NCBI GenBank assembly: GCA_016791285.1
Contig: JAEUMX010000452.1
Location: forward strand, 1-12,710
Length of the DNA stretch: 12,710 bases
Direction: 5' to 3'
From: Burkholderiales bacterium
GTDB taxonomy: Bacteria; Pseudomonadota; Gammaproteobacteria; Burkholderiales; JAEUMW01
The notes below the pieces were generated by a model. It did no database searches. It had not been told where the DNA came from and saw only the letters and a list, made by a program, of their open reading frames with translations. Below are positions 1-6,725 of the stretch, one piece after another; the stretch's first letter is position 1; every line of letters begins with the position of its first letter. The position numbers were made by a program, and so were the translations under genes.

Positions 1-233
1 CCTATAGCTCGCACACAAGTAAAACCCTCCAGGCACCTTCCAGCACCCAGATCGGTTCCTTACCGTGCAAGCACTTCAATGCCTAAAGCCCTGCAAGCAG
101 ACAAAGCACCCCAGCCCCCCATCCAGTCTCACCCAGATCAGGAAAACCAAAACGCCTCACCCGCCAGCACCCCTTCAGAGCACCAAGCACCCACACCTAT
201 CGGCTACAAATTGTTAAAGAACGAAAAGAAGGA
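1..233 (-). other. rRNA-operon leader region (no gene)
   Basis: No coding region is visible here. Read on the minus strand it follows the tRNA-fMet 3' end and begins with a boxA-like element, then a GTGTGGGTGCTT block (185-196). The E. coli rrn leader has the same order, boxA, AATTT, then GTGTGGGCACT. The rest is G/T-rich on the minus strand with no obvious hairpin terminator. The 16S 5' end (AGAGTTTGATC) is not found, so mature 16S must start beyond position 1. The assignment is inferred from the boxA/boxC-like order. Confidence 0.7.
211..222 (-). promoter_or_regulatory. boxA antitermination element of an rRNA leader
   Basis: The minus strand reads GTTCTTTAACAA, very close to the rrn boxA core TGCTCTTTAACA that loads NusB/NusE antitermination complexes. 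It begins about 11 nt after the tRNA-fMet CCA end and is followed by AATTT, as in enterobacterial rrn leaders. The position between a tRNA gene and a conserved GTGTGGG block makes chance unlikely. Confidence 0.75.
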
Positions 234-310
<77 letters not shown>

Positions 311-329
311 TCCGGAATCAAGACTTGGA

Positions 330-359
330 ATTATAGCCAACCTAGCAAATTAGCGTCAA
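330..359 (-). promoter_or_regulatory. Sigma-70 promoter for tRNA-fMet and probably the rRNA operon
   Basis: On the minus strand TTGACG (354-359) and a perfect TATAAT (330-335) are separated by 18 nt. The predicted start near 323 is 13 nt before the mature tRNA 5' end. Only about 11 nt separate the tRNA from boxA, so no second promoter fits there and this one likely also drives the downstream leader. Hexamers are read directly; the start point is inferred. Confidence 0.8.
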
Positions 360-420
360 CCCGAACGCCGAACCAACAAGGAGTAACGCCAACCCACCCC
401 ATACCGACAGTGCATACAAG

Positions 421-1056
421 TCACGCTTCTGGACTGCCAACGACCCAGTCGAGAATCCGTGACCATTGCTCGATCTCCTGCTCCGTCTGTGACAAGGGGA
501 GATCGATCACGCTGCGTCCCGTGAACGCGGCATTCGGATATAGCTGAGTGTCACGTAGACATGCCAGCACTGGCAGATCGTACTGCGCGAGGAATCCTTG
601 CAGAGTCGCGGCCGCCTTGGTTCGTGCATCGACCCGAACCCCGACGATGGCGACGAAGGTCCGCTGCTTCCGTACCGCCTTTTCCAGCAACAGCTGTCGA
701 ATGAAATCCCGCGTCGCTGCCATATCGAAGACCGAAGGTTGCACGGGCACGATCACCTTCCCGGCAGCCTTGAGCGCGTGCTCGAGATTCTTGCCATGCA
801 GGCCAGCGGGCGAATCCAGGACCATCCACCCCGAATTCCCGACCCCGCGGTCCTCGTCCGGTCTCCGGCCGTCCAGCCGTCGAATCACGGGCAGCGTCGC
901 GGGCCGCAGGGACAGCCATTCCAGCGCCGACTTCTGGCGATCGAAATCCCAGAGATAGACCCGTTCGCCGCGAGCGGCAAGCGCTGCCGCAAGATTGATT
1001 GCGACAGTGGTCTTGCCGCTGCCGCCCTTAGGGTTCGCGAGGAGAACTACCTTCAT
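421..1056 (-). CDS. ParA/MinD-family ATPase, orphan
   Basis: A 211-residue ParA-type P-loop ATPase. Visible motifs are the deviant Walker A PKGGSGKTT (residues 9-17, signature Lys10 and Lys15), a Walker A'-like WDFD (36-39, where most ParAs have DxD), Walker B WMVLDSP (77-83) and the VPVQPSVFD segment (103-111). There is no N-terminal helix-turn-helix, so it resembles the short chromosomal or cargo-positioning ParAs. The ATG lies inside the 3' end of scpB (29-bp overlap) with no clear Shine-Dalgarno site, which points to translational coupling. No ParB or other partner is in the window. Family relatives use ATP-driven dimers on the nucleoid to position cargo. Placement behind scpAB suggests, but does not show, a role in chromosome organisation. 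Confidence 0.9.
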   Translation of the reverse strand: MKVVLLANPKGGSGKTTVAINLAAALAARGERVYLWDFDRQKSALEWLSLRPATLPVIRRLDGRRPDEDRGVGNSGWMVLDSPAGLHGKNLEHALKAAGKVIVPVQPSVFDMAATRDFIRQLLLEKAVRKQRTFVAIVGVRVDARTKAAATLQGFLAQYDLPVLACLRDTQLYPNAAFTGRSVIDLPLSQTEQEIEQWSRILDWVVGSPEA

Positions 1057-1657
1057 CTGGCGAGCCGTTCTCGGTCACCACCAACTCGGGCAACTGCGAA
1101 GTCTCATTGCCATTAGCATCCACCAGCGTGCCAAGGTCGTCCAGCACCGGCAGCTCATCGAGCGATCTCAAGGCAAGATCGTCCAGAAACGCTCTGGTCG
1201 TCGCGTACAGCGCGGGCCGTCCAGGGACTTCGCGATGCCCCACCACCTCGATCCACCCTCGCGCTTCCAGCGCCTTTAGCACGCCAGACGAGACCGTCAC
1301 GCCACGTATGTTCTCGATGTCACCGCGTGTAGCGGGCTGGCGATAAGCGATGATCGCGAGCGTCTCCAGGACGGCGCGCGAGTACCGGGGGAGGCGCTGC
1401 GGGCTTAGCCGATCGAGAAATACCTGATACTCTGAACGCGACTGGAATCGCCAGCCGCTCGCGACCTGGATCAACTCCACGCCGCGACCGTTCCACTCGC
1501 CACGCAGCTCATCCAGTACCTTGCGCAGAGTATCCGCGCTCAACTGATCTTCGAACAGCTTGCGCAGGTCCGCGACCGAGAGTGCCTCCTGGGTCGTAAG
1601 CAACGCCGCCTCGAGGATGCGCTTTACCTCCAACACGTCATACAGCGGCGCATGCAT
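1028..1657 (-). CDS. scpB: Segregation and condensation protein B
   Basis: A 209-residue ScpB with two winged-helix domains. The family signature is seen at AIIAYRQPATRGDIENIRGV (101-120) and GHREVPGRPALYATT (140-154). The last 40 residues are acidic and low in complexity, a variable tail. ScpB dimers bind the ScpA kleisin and modulate SMC ATPase activity in chromosome condensation. The start overlaps the end of scpA by 20 bp and its own end overlaps parA by 29 bp, so the three genes are almost certainly translated from one message. In many Proteobacteria rluB follows scpB; here parA takes that place. Confidence 0.95.
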   Translation of the reverse strand: MHAPLYDVLEVKRILEAALLTTQEALSVADLRKLFEDQLSADTLRKVLDELRGEWNGRGVELIQVASGWRFQSRSEYQVFLDRLSPQRLPRYSRAVLETLAIIAYRQPATRGDIENIRGVTVSSGVLKALEARGWIEVVGHREVPGRPALYATTRAFLDDLALRSLDELPVLDDLGTLVDANGNETSQLPELVVTENGSPDEGSSPREP

Positions 1658-2453
1658 CTCTCAATCTCACGTAAATCGGTGCGTACGCGCCCTGTTGCTG
1701 GACCTCGATGAGCGTCTCGCGAGCGAGCTCGAGTACCGCGAGAAATGTCACGACCAGCTCCGGCACGCCGGCCTCCCGTCGAAACAGGTCTGCGAAGGCC
1801 GCAAAGCGCAGATCCTGCAAACGTCGCAGGATTCGCGTCATGTGGTCACGTACCGAGAGCTGCTCGCGCGTGACCCGGTGGTGCCGATTGACGTTTGCGC
1901 GTGCGAGCAATCCCAGCCACGCTGCCTTGAGGTCATCGGGGGACACATGCGGCAGCCGCGTCACGGTCGCGTGCTCGACGTAAACCTGCACCAGCGCGAA
2001 ATCACGTCCGGCGCGCGGCAGCTCATCGAGTCTGCGACCTGCGAGCTTCATCTGCTCGTAAGCCAGCAGCCGCCGCACCAGGGCCGCGCGCGGATCCTCT
2101 TCTTCGCGCTCGGCCCGGGGTTTGGGAAGCAGCATGCGGGACTTGATCTCGACCAGGAGCGCAGCCATCAGCAGATACTCCGCCGCAAGCTCGAGCTGAT
2201 GCGAGCGCATCATGTCCACGTATCCCATGTACTGCCGGGTCAGCTCGGCCATCGGAATGTCGAGCACATCCAGATTCTGGCGGCGGATCAAGTACAGGAG
2301 CAGGTCGAGCGGCCCTTCGAACGTCTCGAGAAAAACTTCGAGCGCATCGGGCGGAATGAAGAGATCGTGCGGCAGCTCCAGTATGGGCTCACCCCGCATG
2401 CGCCCAATGGGTGTCAATTCCCCGCCGTCAATCGACTCGATCGCTTGTGACAT
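1638..2453 (-). CDS. scpA: Segregation and condensation protein A (kleisin)
   Basis: A 271-residue kleisin. The N-terminal SMC-binding region shows FEGPLDLLLYLIRRQNLDVL (45-64), followed by a basic/acidic linker around 111-121 and a C-terminal winged-helix region (VVTFLAVLELARE, 234-246). ScpA bridges the SMC head domains and carries ScpB. I chose the ATG at 2453 because GGGAG lies 5 nt upstream and homologues begin close to this point. The open frame continues 102 codons further upstream, but that part lies inside trpS in another frame and is not protein-like. It follows trpS by 23 bp and overlaps scpB by 20 bp. Confidence 0.94.
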   Translation of the reverse strand: MSQAIESIDGGELTPIGRMRGEPILELPHDLFIPPDALEVFLETFEGPLDLLLYLIRRQNLDVLDIPMAELTRQYMGYVDMMRSHQLELAAEYLLMAALLVEIKSRMLLPKPRAEREEEDPRAALVRRLLAYEQMKLAGRRLDELPRAGRDFALVQVYVEHATVTRLPHVSPDDLKAAWLGLLARANVNRHHRVTREQLSVRDHMTRILRRLQDLRFAAFADLFRREAGVPELVVTFLAVLELARETLIEVQQQGAYAPIYVRLRDACAAV

Positions 2454-2476
2454 TGTCTCCCGCCACCAGCATCTAC

Positions 2477-3679
2477 TCAGTCGTACTCCACGCCCATCGC
2501 CTGGCGCACCTCGCGCATGGTTTCGGCGGCGAGCTTGCGCGCCCGTTCGCAGCCGTCCTCGATGATGTTTCGCACCAGCGTCGGGTCCTGCAGATAGTAC
2601 TCGGCGCGCGCGCGCATCGGCCGCTGCTCGGCGAGGACGGCGTCGATCACCGGTTGCTTGCACTCCAGACAACCGATGCCGGCACTGCGGCATCCCTCCT
2701 GCACCCAGCGTCGACGCTCGTCGTCCGAGTAGACGAGGTGCAGCGGCCAGACTGGGCACTTCTCCGGCTCACCTGGATCGGAGCGCCGAACTCGCGCGGG
2801 ATCCGTCGGCATCGTGCGCACCTTGCGCGCAACCGTATCTTCATCCTCGCGCATCGTAATCGTATTGTTGTACGACTTCGACATTTTTTGCCCGTCCAGA
2901 CCCGGCATGCGGGGTGCGGCTGTCAGAAGCGCGTGCGGCTCCGCCAGGATCATCTTGCCGCCGCCTTCCAGATAGCCGAACAACCGCTCGCGGTCGCCTA
3001 TGGAGAGGTTCTGGGCTTCATCGAGCAACGCTCTCGCCGCGTCGAGCGCTTCGCCGTCGCCGTCCTGTTGATACCGAACGCGCAGGTCACGGTACAACTT
3101 GGCGCGCTTCGCTCCGAGCTTTCTGGTCGCTAGCTCTGCCTTCTCTTCGAACCCCGGCTCGCGGCCGTAGAGGTGATTGAATCGACGCGCGATCTCCCGC
3201 GTGAACTCAATGTGTGGCACCTGATCCTCGCCAACTGGAACCAGGTTCGCCCGATAGATCAGAATGTCCGCGCCTTGGAGTAGTGGATAGCCAAGAAAAC
3301 CGTATGTTGCAAGATCTTTCTCACCTAATTTCTCTTGTTGATCCTTGTAGGAAGGCACGCGCTCCAGCCACGACAGCGGTGTGATCATCGACAGCAGCAG
3401 ATGCAACTCGGCGTGCTCCGGCACGCGGGACTGAATGAAGAGGACCGCCTGGGCGGGATCCACCCCGGCTGCCAGCCAGTCGACGACCATGTCCCAGACG
3501 CTTTTCTCGATGATCGCCGGGGTCTCGTAATGGGTGGTGAGCGCATGCCAGTCAGCGACGAAGAAAAGGCACTGATATTCGTGCTGGAGCGTGACCCAGT
3601 TCTTGAGCACCCCGTGGTAGTGACCGAGGTGCAGTGTCCCGGTGGGCCGCATCCCCGACAACACCCTGTCTGCGAACAT
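2477..3679 (-). CDS. trpS: Tryptophanyl-tRNA synthetase, long form with a cysteine motif
   Basis: A class I aminoacyl-tRNA synthetase charging tRNA-Trp in the cytoplasm. The HIGH-type motif is TLHLGH (15-20), and KMSKS is exact at 265-269. At 400 residues it is longer than the roughly 334-residue E. coli enzyme; the extra sequence lies mainly at about 178-248, a basic, helical-looking insertion before KMSKS. The C-terminal domain carries Cys308, Cys330, Cys337 and Cys340 (C-x21-C-x6-C-x2-C), close to the C-x22-C-x6-C-x2-C motif that holds a [4Fe-4S] cluster in Thermotoga maritima TrpRS. AAGGAGG precedes the ATG by about 9 nt. It sits 19 bp after the M50 protease gene and 23 bp before scpA. 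Confidence 0.96.
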   Translation of the reverse strand: MFADRVLSGMRPTGTLHLGHYHGVLKNWVTLQHEYQCLFFVADWHALTTHYETPAIIEKSVWDMVVDWLAAGVDPAQAVLFIQSRVPEHAELHLLLSMITPLSWLERVPSYKDQQEKLGEKDLATYGFLGYPLLQGADILIYRANLVPVGEDQVPHIEFTREIARRFNHLYGREPGFEEKAELATRKLGAKRAKLYRDLRVRYQQDGDGEALDAARALLDEAQNLSIGDRERLFGYLEGGGKMILAEPHALLTAAPRMPGLDGQKMSKSYNNTITMREDEDTVARKVRTMPTDPARVRRSDPGEPEKCPVWPLHLVYSDDERRRWVQEGCRSAGIGCLECKQPVIDAVLAEQRPMRARAEYYLQDPTLVRNIIEDGCERARKLAAETMREVRQAMGVEYD

Positions 3680-3698
3680 CGCGCGACAACCCTCCTTG

Positions 3699-4394
3699 CT
3701 AGAGGCGAGAGATCAGGCCGAGCAACTCTGGAAACCGGATCAATGCGCCTACGCCCGCGACCAGGCTGACGATGATCGGCCAAAGCACGAAACCCAGCAC
3801 GCCCGTGAACAGCAGGACGAGCAGGATCACCATCCCGTACGGCTCCAGCAGCGAGAACCGGTAGGCCAGTCGTGGCGGCAGCAGCGACACCACGATGCGC
3901 CCCCCGTCCAATGGCAGCAGTGGCATCAAATTCAGCACGGCGAGCGCCACGTTCACGAGAATGCCGGCTGCCCCCATCCAGATCATGGGCTGCGAGAAGT
4001 AGGCGTCCGGCGCGATCGTTCCCGCCTTCAGGGTGGCGGCCCAGAAGAGCGCCATGGCGAAGTTCGCACCGGGGCCTGCGGCTGCCACCCAGCGCATGTT
4101 CTGCTTCGGATTGCGCAGATTGCCGAAGTTCACGGGGACCGGCTTGGCCCATCCAAAGAGGATGCTGCTTCCCGCGAAGTGGCTGAGCGTCAGGATCACC
4201 AGTGGCACGATGATGGTCCCGACGAGATCGACATGGCGCAGCGGATTCAGGCTCACGCGCCCCTGGGCATACGCCGTGAGGTCGCCGAAATGCTTGGCCA
4301 CGTAGCCGTGTGCAGCCTCGTGCAGGGTGATGGCGAACACCAGCGGCAGAGCAAAGATCGAGATCGTGCGAATGAGGTCGGCGTCCATGCTCAC
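3699..4394 (-). CDS. Site-2 protease family (M50) membrane metalloprotease
   Basis: A 231-residue polytopic membrane protein with the zinc motif HEAAH (His25, Glu26, His29) in the first hydrophobic helix. The third-ligand motif NLMPLLPLDGG (155-165, Asp163) lies in a later helix. About five to six hydrophobic segments are visible. It is the short form without PDZ or CBS domains, so it is not RseP; substrates are unknown. The start is GTG at 4394, whose GTGA overlaps the TGA of yciO, a classic coupling junction; an ATG two codons later (4388) is the alternative. In betaproteobacteria this gene commonly lies between yciO and trpS, and no functional link is established. Confidence 0.93.
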   Translation of the reverse strand: MSMDADLIRTISIFALPLVFAITLHEAAHGYVAKHFGDLTAYAQGRVSLNPLRHVDLVGTIIVPLVILTLSHFAGSSILFGWAKPVPVNFGNLRNPKQNMRWVAAAGPGANFAMALFWAATLKAGTIAPDAYFSQPMIWMGAAGILVNVALAVLNLMPLLPLDGGRIVVSLLPPRLAYRFSLLEPYGMVILLVLLFTGVLGFVLWPIIVSLVAGVGALIRFPELLGLISRL

Positions 4395-5017
4395 GCGAGG
4401 CCGAAGACGCCGAGCTGACCCTTGCCCGCGCGCAGAACCTGCGGTCCTGCTCCGGTTAGATCCACCACGGTGGTCGTCTCGAAACCGCAGGCGCCGCTGT
4501 CGATGATCAGGTCGACCTGTCCTTCGAGCCGTTCGCGGATCTCCTCGGCATCGTTCAGCGGCAACTCGTCCCCCGGCAGCACCAGGCTCGTGCTCAGGAT
4601 GGCCTCGTCGAGTTCGCCGAGCAGCGCCTGCGCCACTGGATGATCGGGCACGCGCAGTCCTATCGTATTGCGCCGCGGGTGCTGAAGGCGCTTCGGAACT
4701 TCCCGCGTTGCCTCGAGGATGAACGTGTAGCTGCCGGGCGTGGCGCTCTTCAGGAGCCGAAACTGCCGGTTGTCAACACGCGCGTAGCGGGCGACCTCCG
4801 AGAGATCGCGGCACACGAGCGTGAGGTGATGCTTGGCGTCCAGGGCGCGAATGGCGCGTATGCGCTCTATGGCCTCGCGATCGTCGAGCCGGCATCCGAG
4901 CGCGTAACAGGAATCGGTGGGGTAGGCGATCACCTTTCCGCTGCGAACCAGTTCCGCCGCCTGCCTAATCAGGCGGGGCTGCGGATTGGCGGGGTGAATG
5001 CTGAAGAATTGGGTCAT
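4391..5017 (-). CDS. yciO: YciO, YrdC/Sua5-like protein
   Basis: A 208-residue single-domain YrdC/Sua5-fold protein. It matches E. coli YciO closely at the N-terminus (MTQFFSIHPANPQPRLI), at YPTDSCYALGC, at TPGSYTFIL and at LSTSLVLPG. Its relatives TsaC/Sua5 make threonylcarbamoyl-AMP for the t6A modification of tRNA. YciO is a separate branch whose cellular role is less certain, so I do not call it TsaC. I chose the ATG at 5017 over one 11 codons upstream because YciO proteins begin MxQFF and the extension is not conserved. It is 51 bp after the PHP gene and overlaps the M50 gene by 4 bp. In E. coli too, yciO lies next to the rnm/trpH PHP gene. Confidence 0.92.
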   Translation of the reverse strand: MTQFFSIHPANPQPRLIRQAAELVRSGKVIAYPTDSCYALGCRLDDREAIERIRAIRALDAKHHLTLVCRDLSEVARYARVDNRQFRLLKSATPGSYTFILEATREVPKRLQHPRRNTIGLRVPDHPVAQALLGELDEAILSTSLVLPGDELPLNDAEEIRERLEGQVDLIIDSGACGFETTTVVDLTGAGPQVLRAGKGQLGVFGLA

Positions 5018-5068
5018 GGTGTCCGGGGCGCGGCGCGGCAGCGCGGGCATTTCGCGACGGTTCAGTAT

Positions 5069-5929
5069 TCAGTAGGCTGCCGCCACCGCTGGAGCCAAAC
5101 CCCAGCCTTCCCAGATGGGGCGCACGCCAGAGGGGAGCATCGGCAGCCGGCCAAGGTCGAAGCGCTGCTCGCCGGGTCCGTGGAAATCGGATCCAAGCGA
5201 AGCCTTCAGTTCGAGCGTGCGGCAGAGCCTGGCCAGTGCCGCGCACTGGTCTGGACGATGGCTCGGCGCCACGATCTCGACGCCAGTACCCCCCAGGTCT
5301 CGAAACTCTGTCAGCAATTGCGCAAGCTTTTCCTCGCTCAGTCGGTATCGACCCGGGTGAGCGATCACCGCTTCGCCACCTGCCCCACGAATCCACCCCA
5401 CCGCGTCCTCGAGATTCGCCCAATGGTGTTCCACGAAGCCGGGCCTGCCTTCCGCGAGGTAGCGTCTGAACACGTCGTGCGCATCCGAAGCCAGACCCGA
5501 TTCGACGAGATAGCGCGCGAAGTGCAAGCGGCCGATAAAGTCTGGATTGGCAGCGTGATGCACCGCGCCGGCAAAGCTCCCTTCGATCCCGACGCGCGCC
5601 AGATCCGCCGCCATGCGCTCGGCTCGCGCTCGTCGTCCGCTTCGAACGGCTGCGAGCCCGGTCTGCAACCGTGCGCATGCGGGGTCGACGCGGAGTCCGA
5701 CGACATGGATCGTCTTCCCCTGCCACGTCACGGAGATCTCAACACCGGCGATCAAGTGAACGCCGTACGCGTGGGCAACGGCTCGCGCTTCGTCGATACC
5801 GCTCGTGACGTCATGGTCGGTCAGCGCAAGAACGTCAACGCCCCTCTCCGCGGCTCTTCGAATCAGGGAAGGAGGGCTCAATAGCCCATCGGACGCCGTG
5901 GAATGGGCGTGAAGATCGACGGATTGCAC
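5069..5929 (-). CDS. PHP-domain phosphoesterase, RNase AM (RnmR/TrpH/YciV)-like
   Basis: A 286-residue PHP-domain protein. Metal-binding motifs in order: HAH (7-9), Asp14, TDHD (37-40), GVE (Glu64), His76, AHP (His191) and SDFH (247-250). This set matches E. coli YciV/RNase AM (293 residues), a 5'-3' exonuclease that trims RNA 5' ends; nucleotide phosphatase activity is also known in this family. The open frame extends upstream to GTG 6052, but that extension is not conserved-looking. I chose GTG 5929 because family members begin a few residues before the HxH motif and a good promoter lies within the extension. It leads the seven-gene operon. The start has no strong Shine-Dalgarno site. Confidence 0.88.
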   Translation of the reverse strand: MQSVDLHAHSTASDGLLSPPSLIRRAAERGVDVLALTDHDVTSGIDEARAVAHAYGVHLIAGVEISVTWQGKTIHVVGLRVDPACARLQTGLAAVRSGRRARAERMAADLARVGIEGSFAGAVHHAANPDFIGRLHFARYLVESGLASDAHDVFRRYLAEGRPGFVEHHWANLEDAVGWIRGAGGEAVIAHPGRYRLSEEKLAQLLTEFRDLGGTGVEIVAPSHRPDQCAALARLCRTLELKASLGSDFHGPGEQRFDLGRLPMLPSGVRPIWEGWGLAPAVAAAY

Positions 5930-5962
5930 GCGGGAAGTTTTGCCACCGAAGGGGTGGCCGTA

Positions 5963-5991
5963 AGGATAGCAAATCGGCTCTGCCTTGAGAA
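5963..5991 (-). promoter_or_regulatory. Promoter of the PHP-yciO-M50-trpS-scpAB-parA operon
   Basis: The minus strand carries TTCTCA (5986-5991), a 17-nt spacer and TATCCT (5963-5968) preceded by TGC, an extended -10. The predicted start near 5956 gives a leader of about 27 nt before GTG 5929. It is divergent from the pncA promoter, which has the similar TGCTATCAT. Assigned by eye. Confidence 0.5.
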
Positions 5992-6077
5992 ATAGGAGCT
6001 TGGCTCGAACCGTGAACACCGCCTCCTCGTGTTCGAGTGAATCATCGCACACGATACCGCTGATCGCACGCCGCTTC

Positions 6078-6086
6078 TGCTATCAT
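6078..6086 (+). promoter_or_regulatory. Extended -10 promoter of pncA
   Basis: TGCTATCAT is an extended -10 element. The predicted start is near 6093, about 21 nt before the ATG at 6114. The -35 region is weak (CGCTGA for a 17-nt spacer), which is common for extended -10 promoters. Confidence 0.5.
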
Positions 6087-6113
6087 TCTCGGTAGGGGTG
6101 CAATAAGAGCCCC

Positions 6114-6725
6114 ATGCGTCCAGACGATCATCGCGCAATGAATGCCATAGAGCCGCATCCCGGTGATGCGTTGCTCATCATCGACGTCCAGAACGACTTC
6201 CTGCCCGGCGGCTGTCTCGGCGTTGCCGGCGGCAATGAAGCGATTCACGTCATCAACCGCTACATCGCGGCGTTTCACGACCGTGGACTTCCAATCATCG
6301 CGAGTCGTGACTGGCATCCTCGGAACCACTGCTCGTTCGAGATGCGCGGCGGAGTCTGGCCACCGCATTGCATTGCCGGCACGCAGGGTGCAGCGTTCGC
6401 TTCCAACCTGAGGCTTCCCTGTGACACGCTCGTCGTTTCCAAGGCGACGACGTCCGAGCAGGAAGCCTACTCCGCGTTCGAAGGTACCGAACTCTGTGCG
6501 CGCCTGCGCGATCTCGGCACCCGCAGGTTATTCGTCGGCGGCCTGGCAACCGAATACTGTGTGCTCTTCACGGTGCGTGACGCCCTGCGCCTGGGTTTCA
6601 GAGTGCTAGTGCTCGAGGACGCGGTCTGCGCGGTCGACCTCGATCCCGGCAACGGCGAGCGCGCGCTCGAGGAGATGCGGCGGCGCGGCGCGAAATCGGC
6701 CCGCCTGGACGCCGTCGCAGCTTGA
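6114..6725 (+). CDS. pncA: Nicotinamidase
   Basis: A 203-residue nicotinamidase of the isochorismatase superfamily that hydrolyses nicotinamide to nicotinate and ammonia. The catalytic triad is Asp24 (IDVQNDF), Lys110 (VVSKA) and Cys149 (LATEYCV). Metal ligands are Asp66 and His68 (DWHP) and His85 (WPPH), and NHCSF (71-75) also matches E. coli PncA. The ATG at 6114 has AAGAG 4 nt upstream; ATG 6138 (residue 9) is an alternative without a ribosome site. The TGA stop overlaps the TTG start of the next gene, which performs the next step in NAD salvage, so function and context agree. Confidence 0.95.
   Translation: MRPDDHRAMNAIEPHPGDALLIIDVQNDFLPGGCLGVAGGNEAIHVINRYIAAFHDRGLPIIASRDWHPRNHCSFEMRGGVWPPHCIAGTQGAAFASNLRLPCDTLVVSKATTSEQEAYSAFEGTELCARLRDLGTRRLFVGGLATEYCVLFTVRDALRLGFRVLVLEDAVCAVDLDPGNGERALEEMRRRGAKSARLDAVAA

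Noticed and set aside
1..233. CRISPR or short tandem repeats in the left leader (several GCACC/GTGCT words)
   Set aside because: The words are irregular in spacing and sequence and are better explained as G/T-rich rRNA leader.
360..420. Terminator between parA and the tRNA promoter
   Set aside because: No stable hairpin with a T-run is visible in the minus-strand direction, so none is annotated.
1560..2450. 296-codon plus-strand frame opposite scpB/scpA
   Set aside because: Shadow of the kleisin genes; no motif, no ribosome site and no promoter.
2454..2759. 102-codon upstream extension of the scpA frame
   Set aside because: It overlaps the 3' part of trpS in another frame, is Arg/Ala-rich and not protein-like; a good ribosome site precedes the ATG at 2453.
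4640..5884. 414-codon plus-strand frame opposite yciO and the PHP gene
   Set aside because: An antisense shadow: both minus-strand genes have complete conserved motifs, and the frame has no recognisable domain. Long antisense frames are expected in GC-rich DNA.
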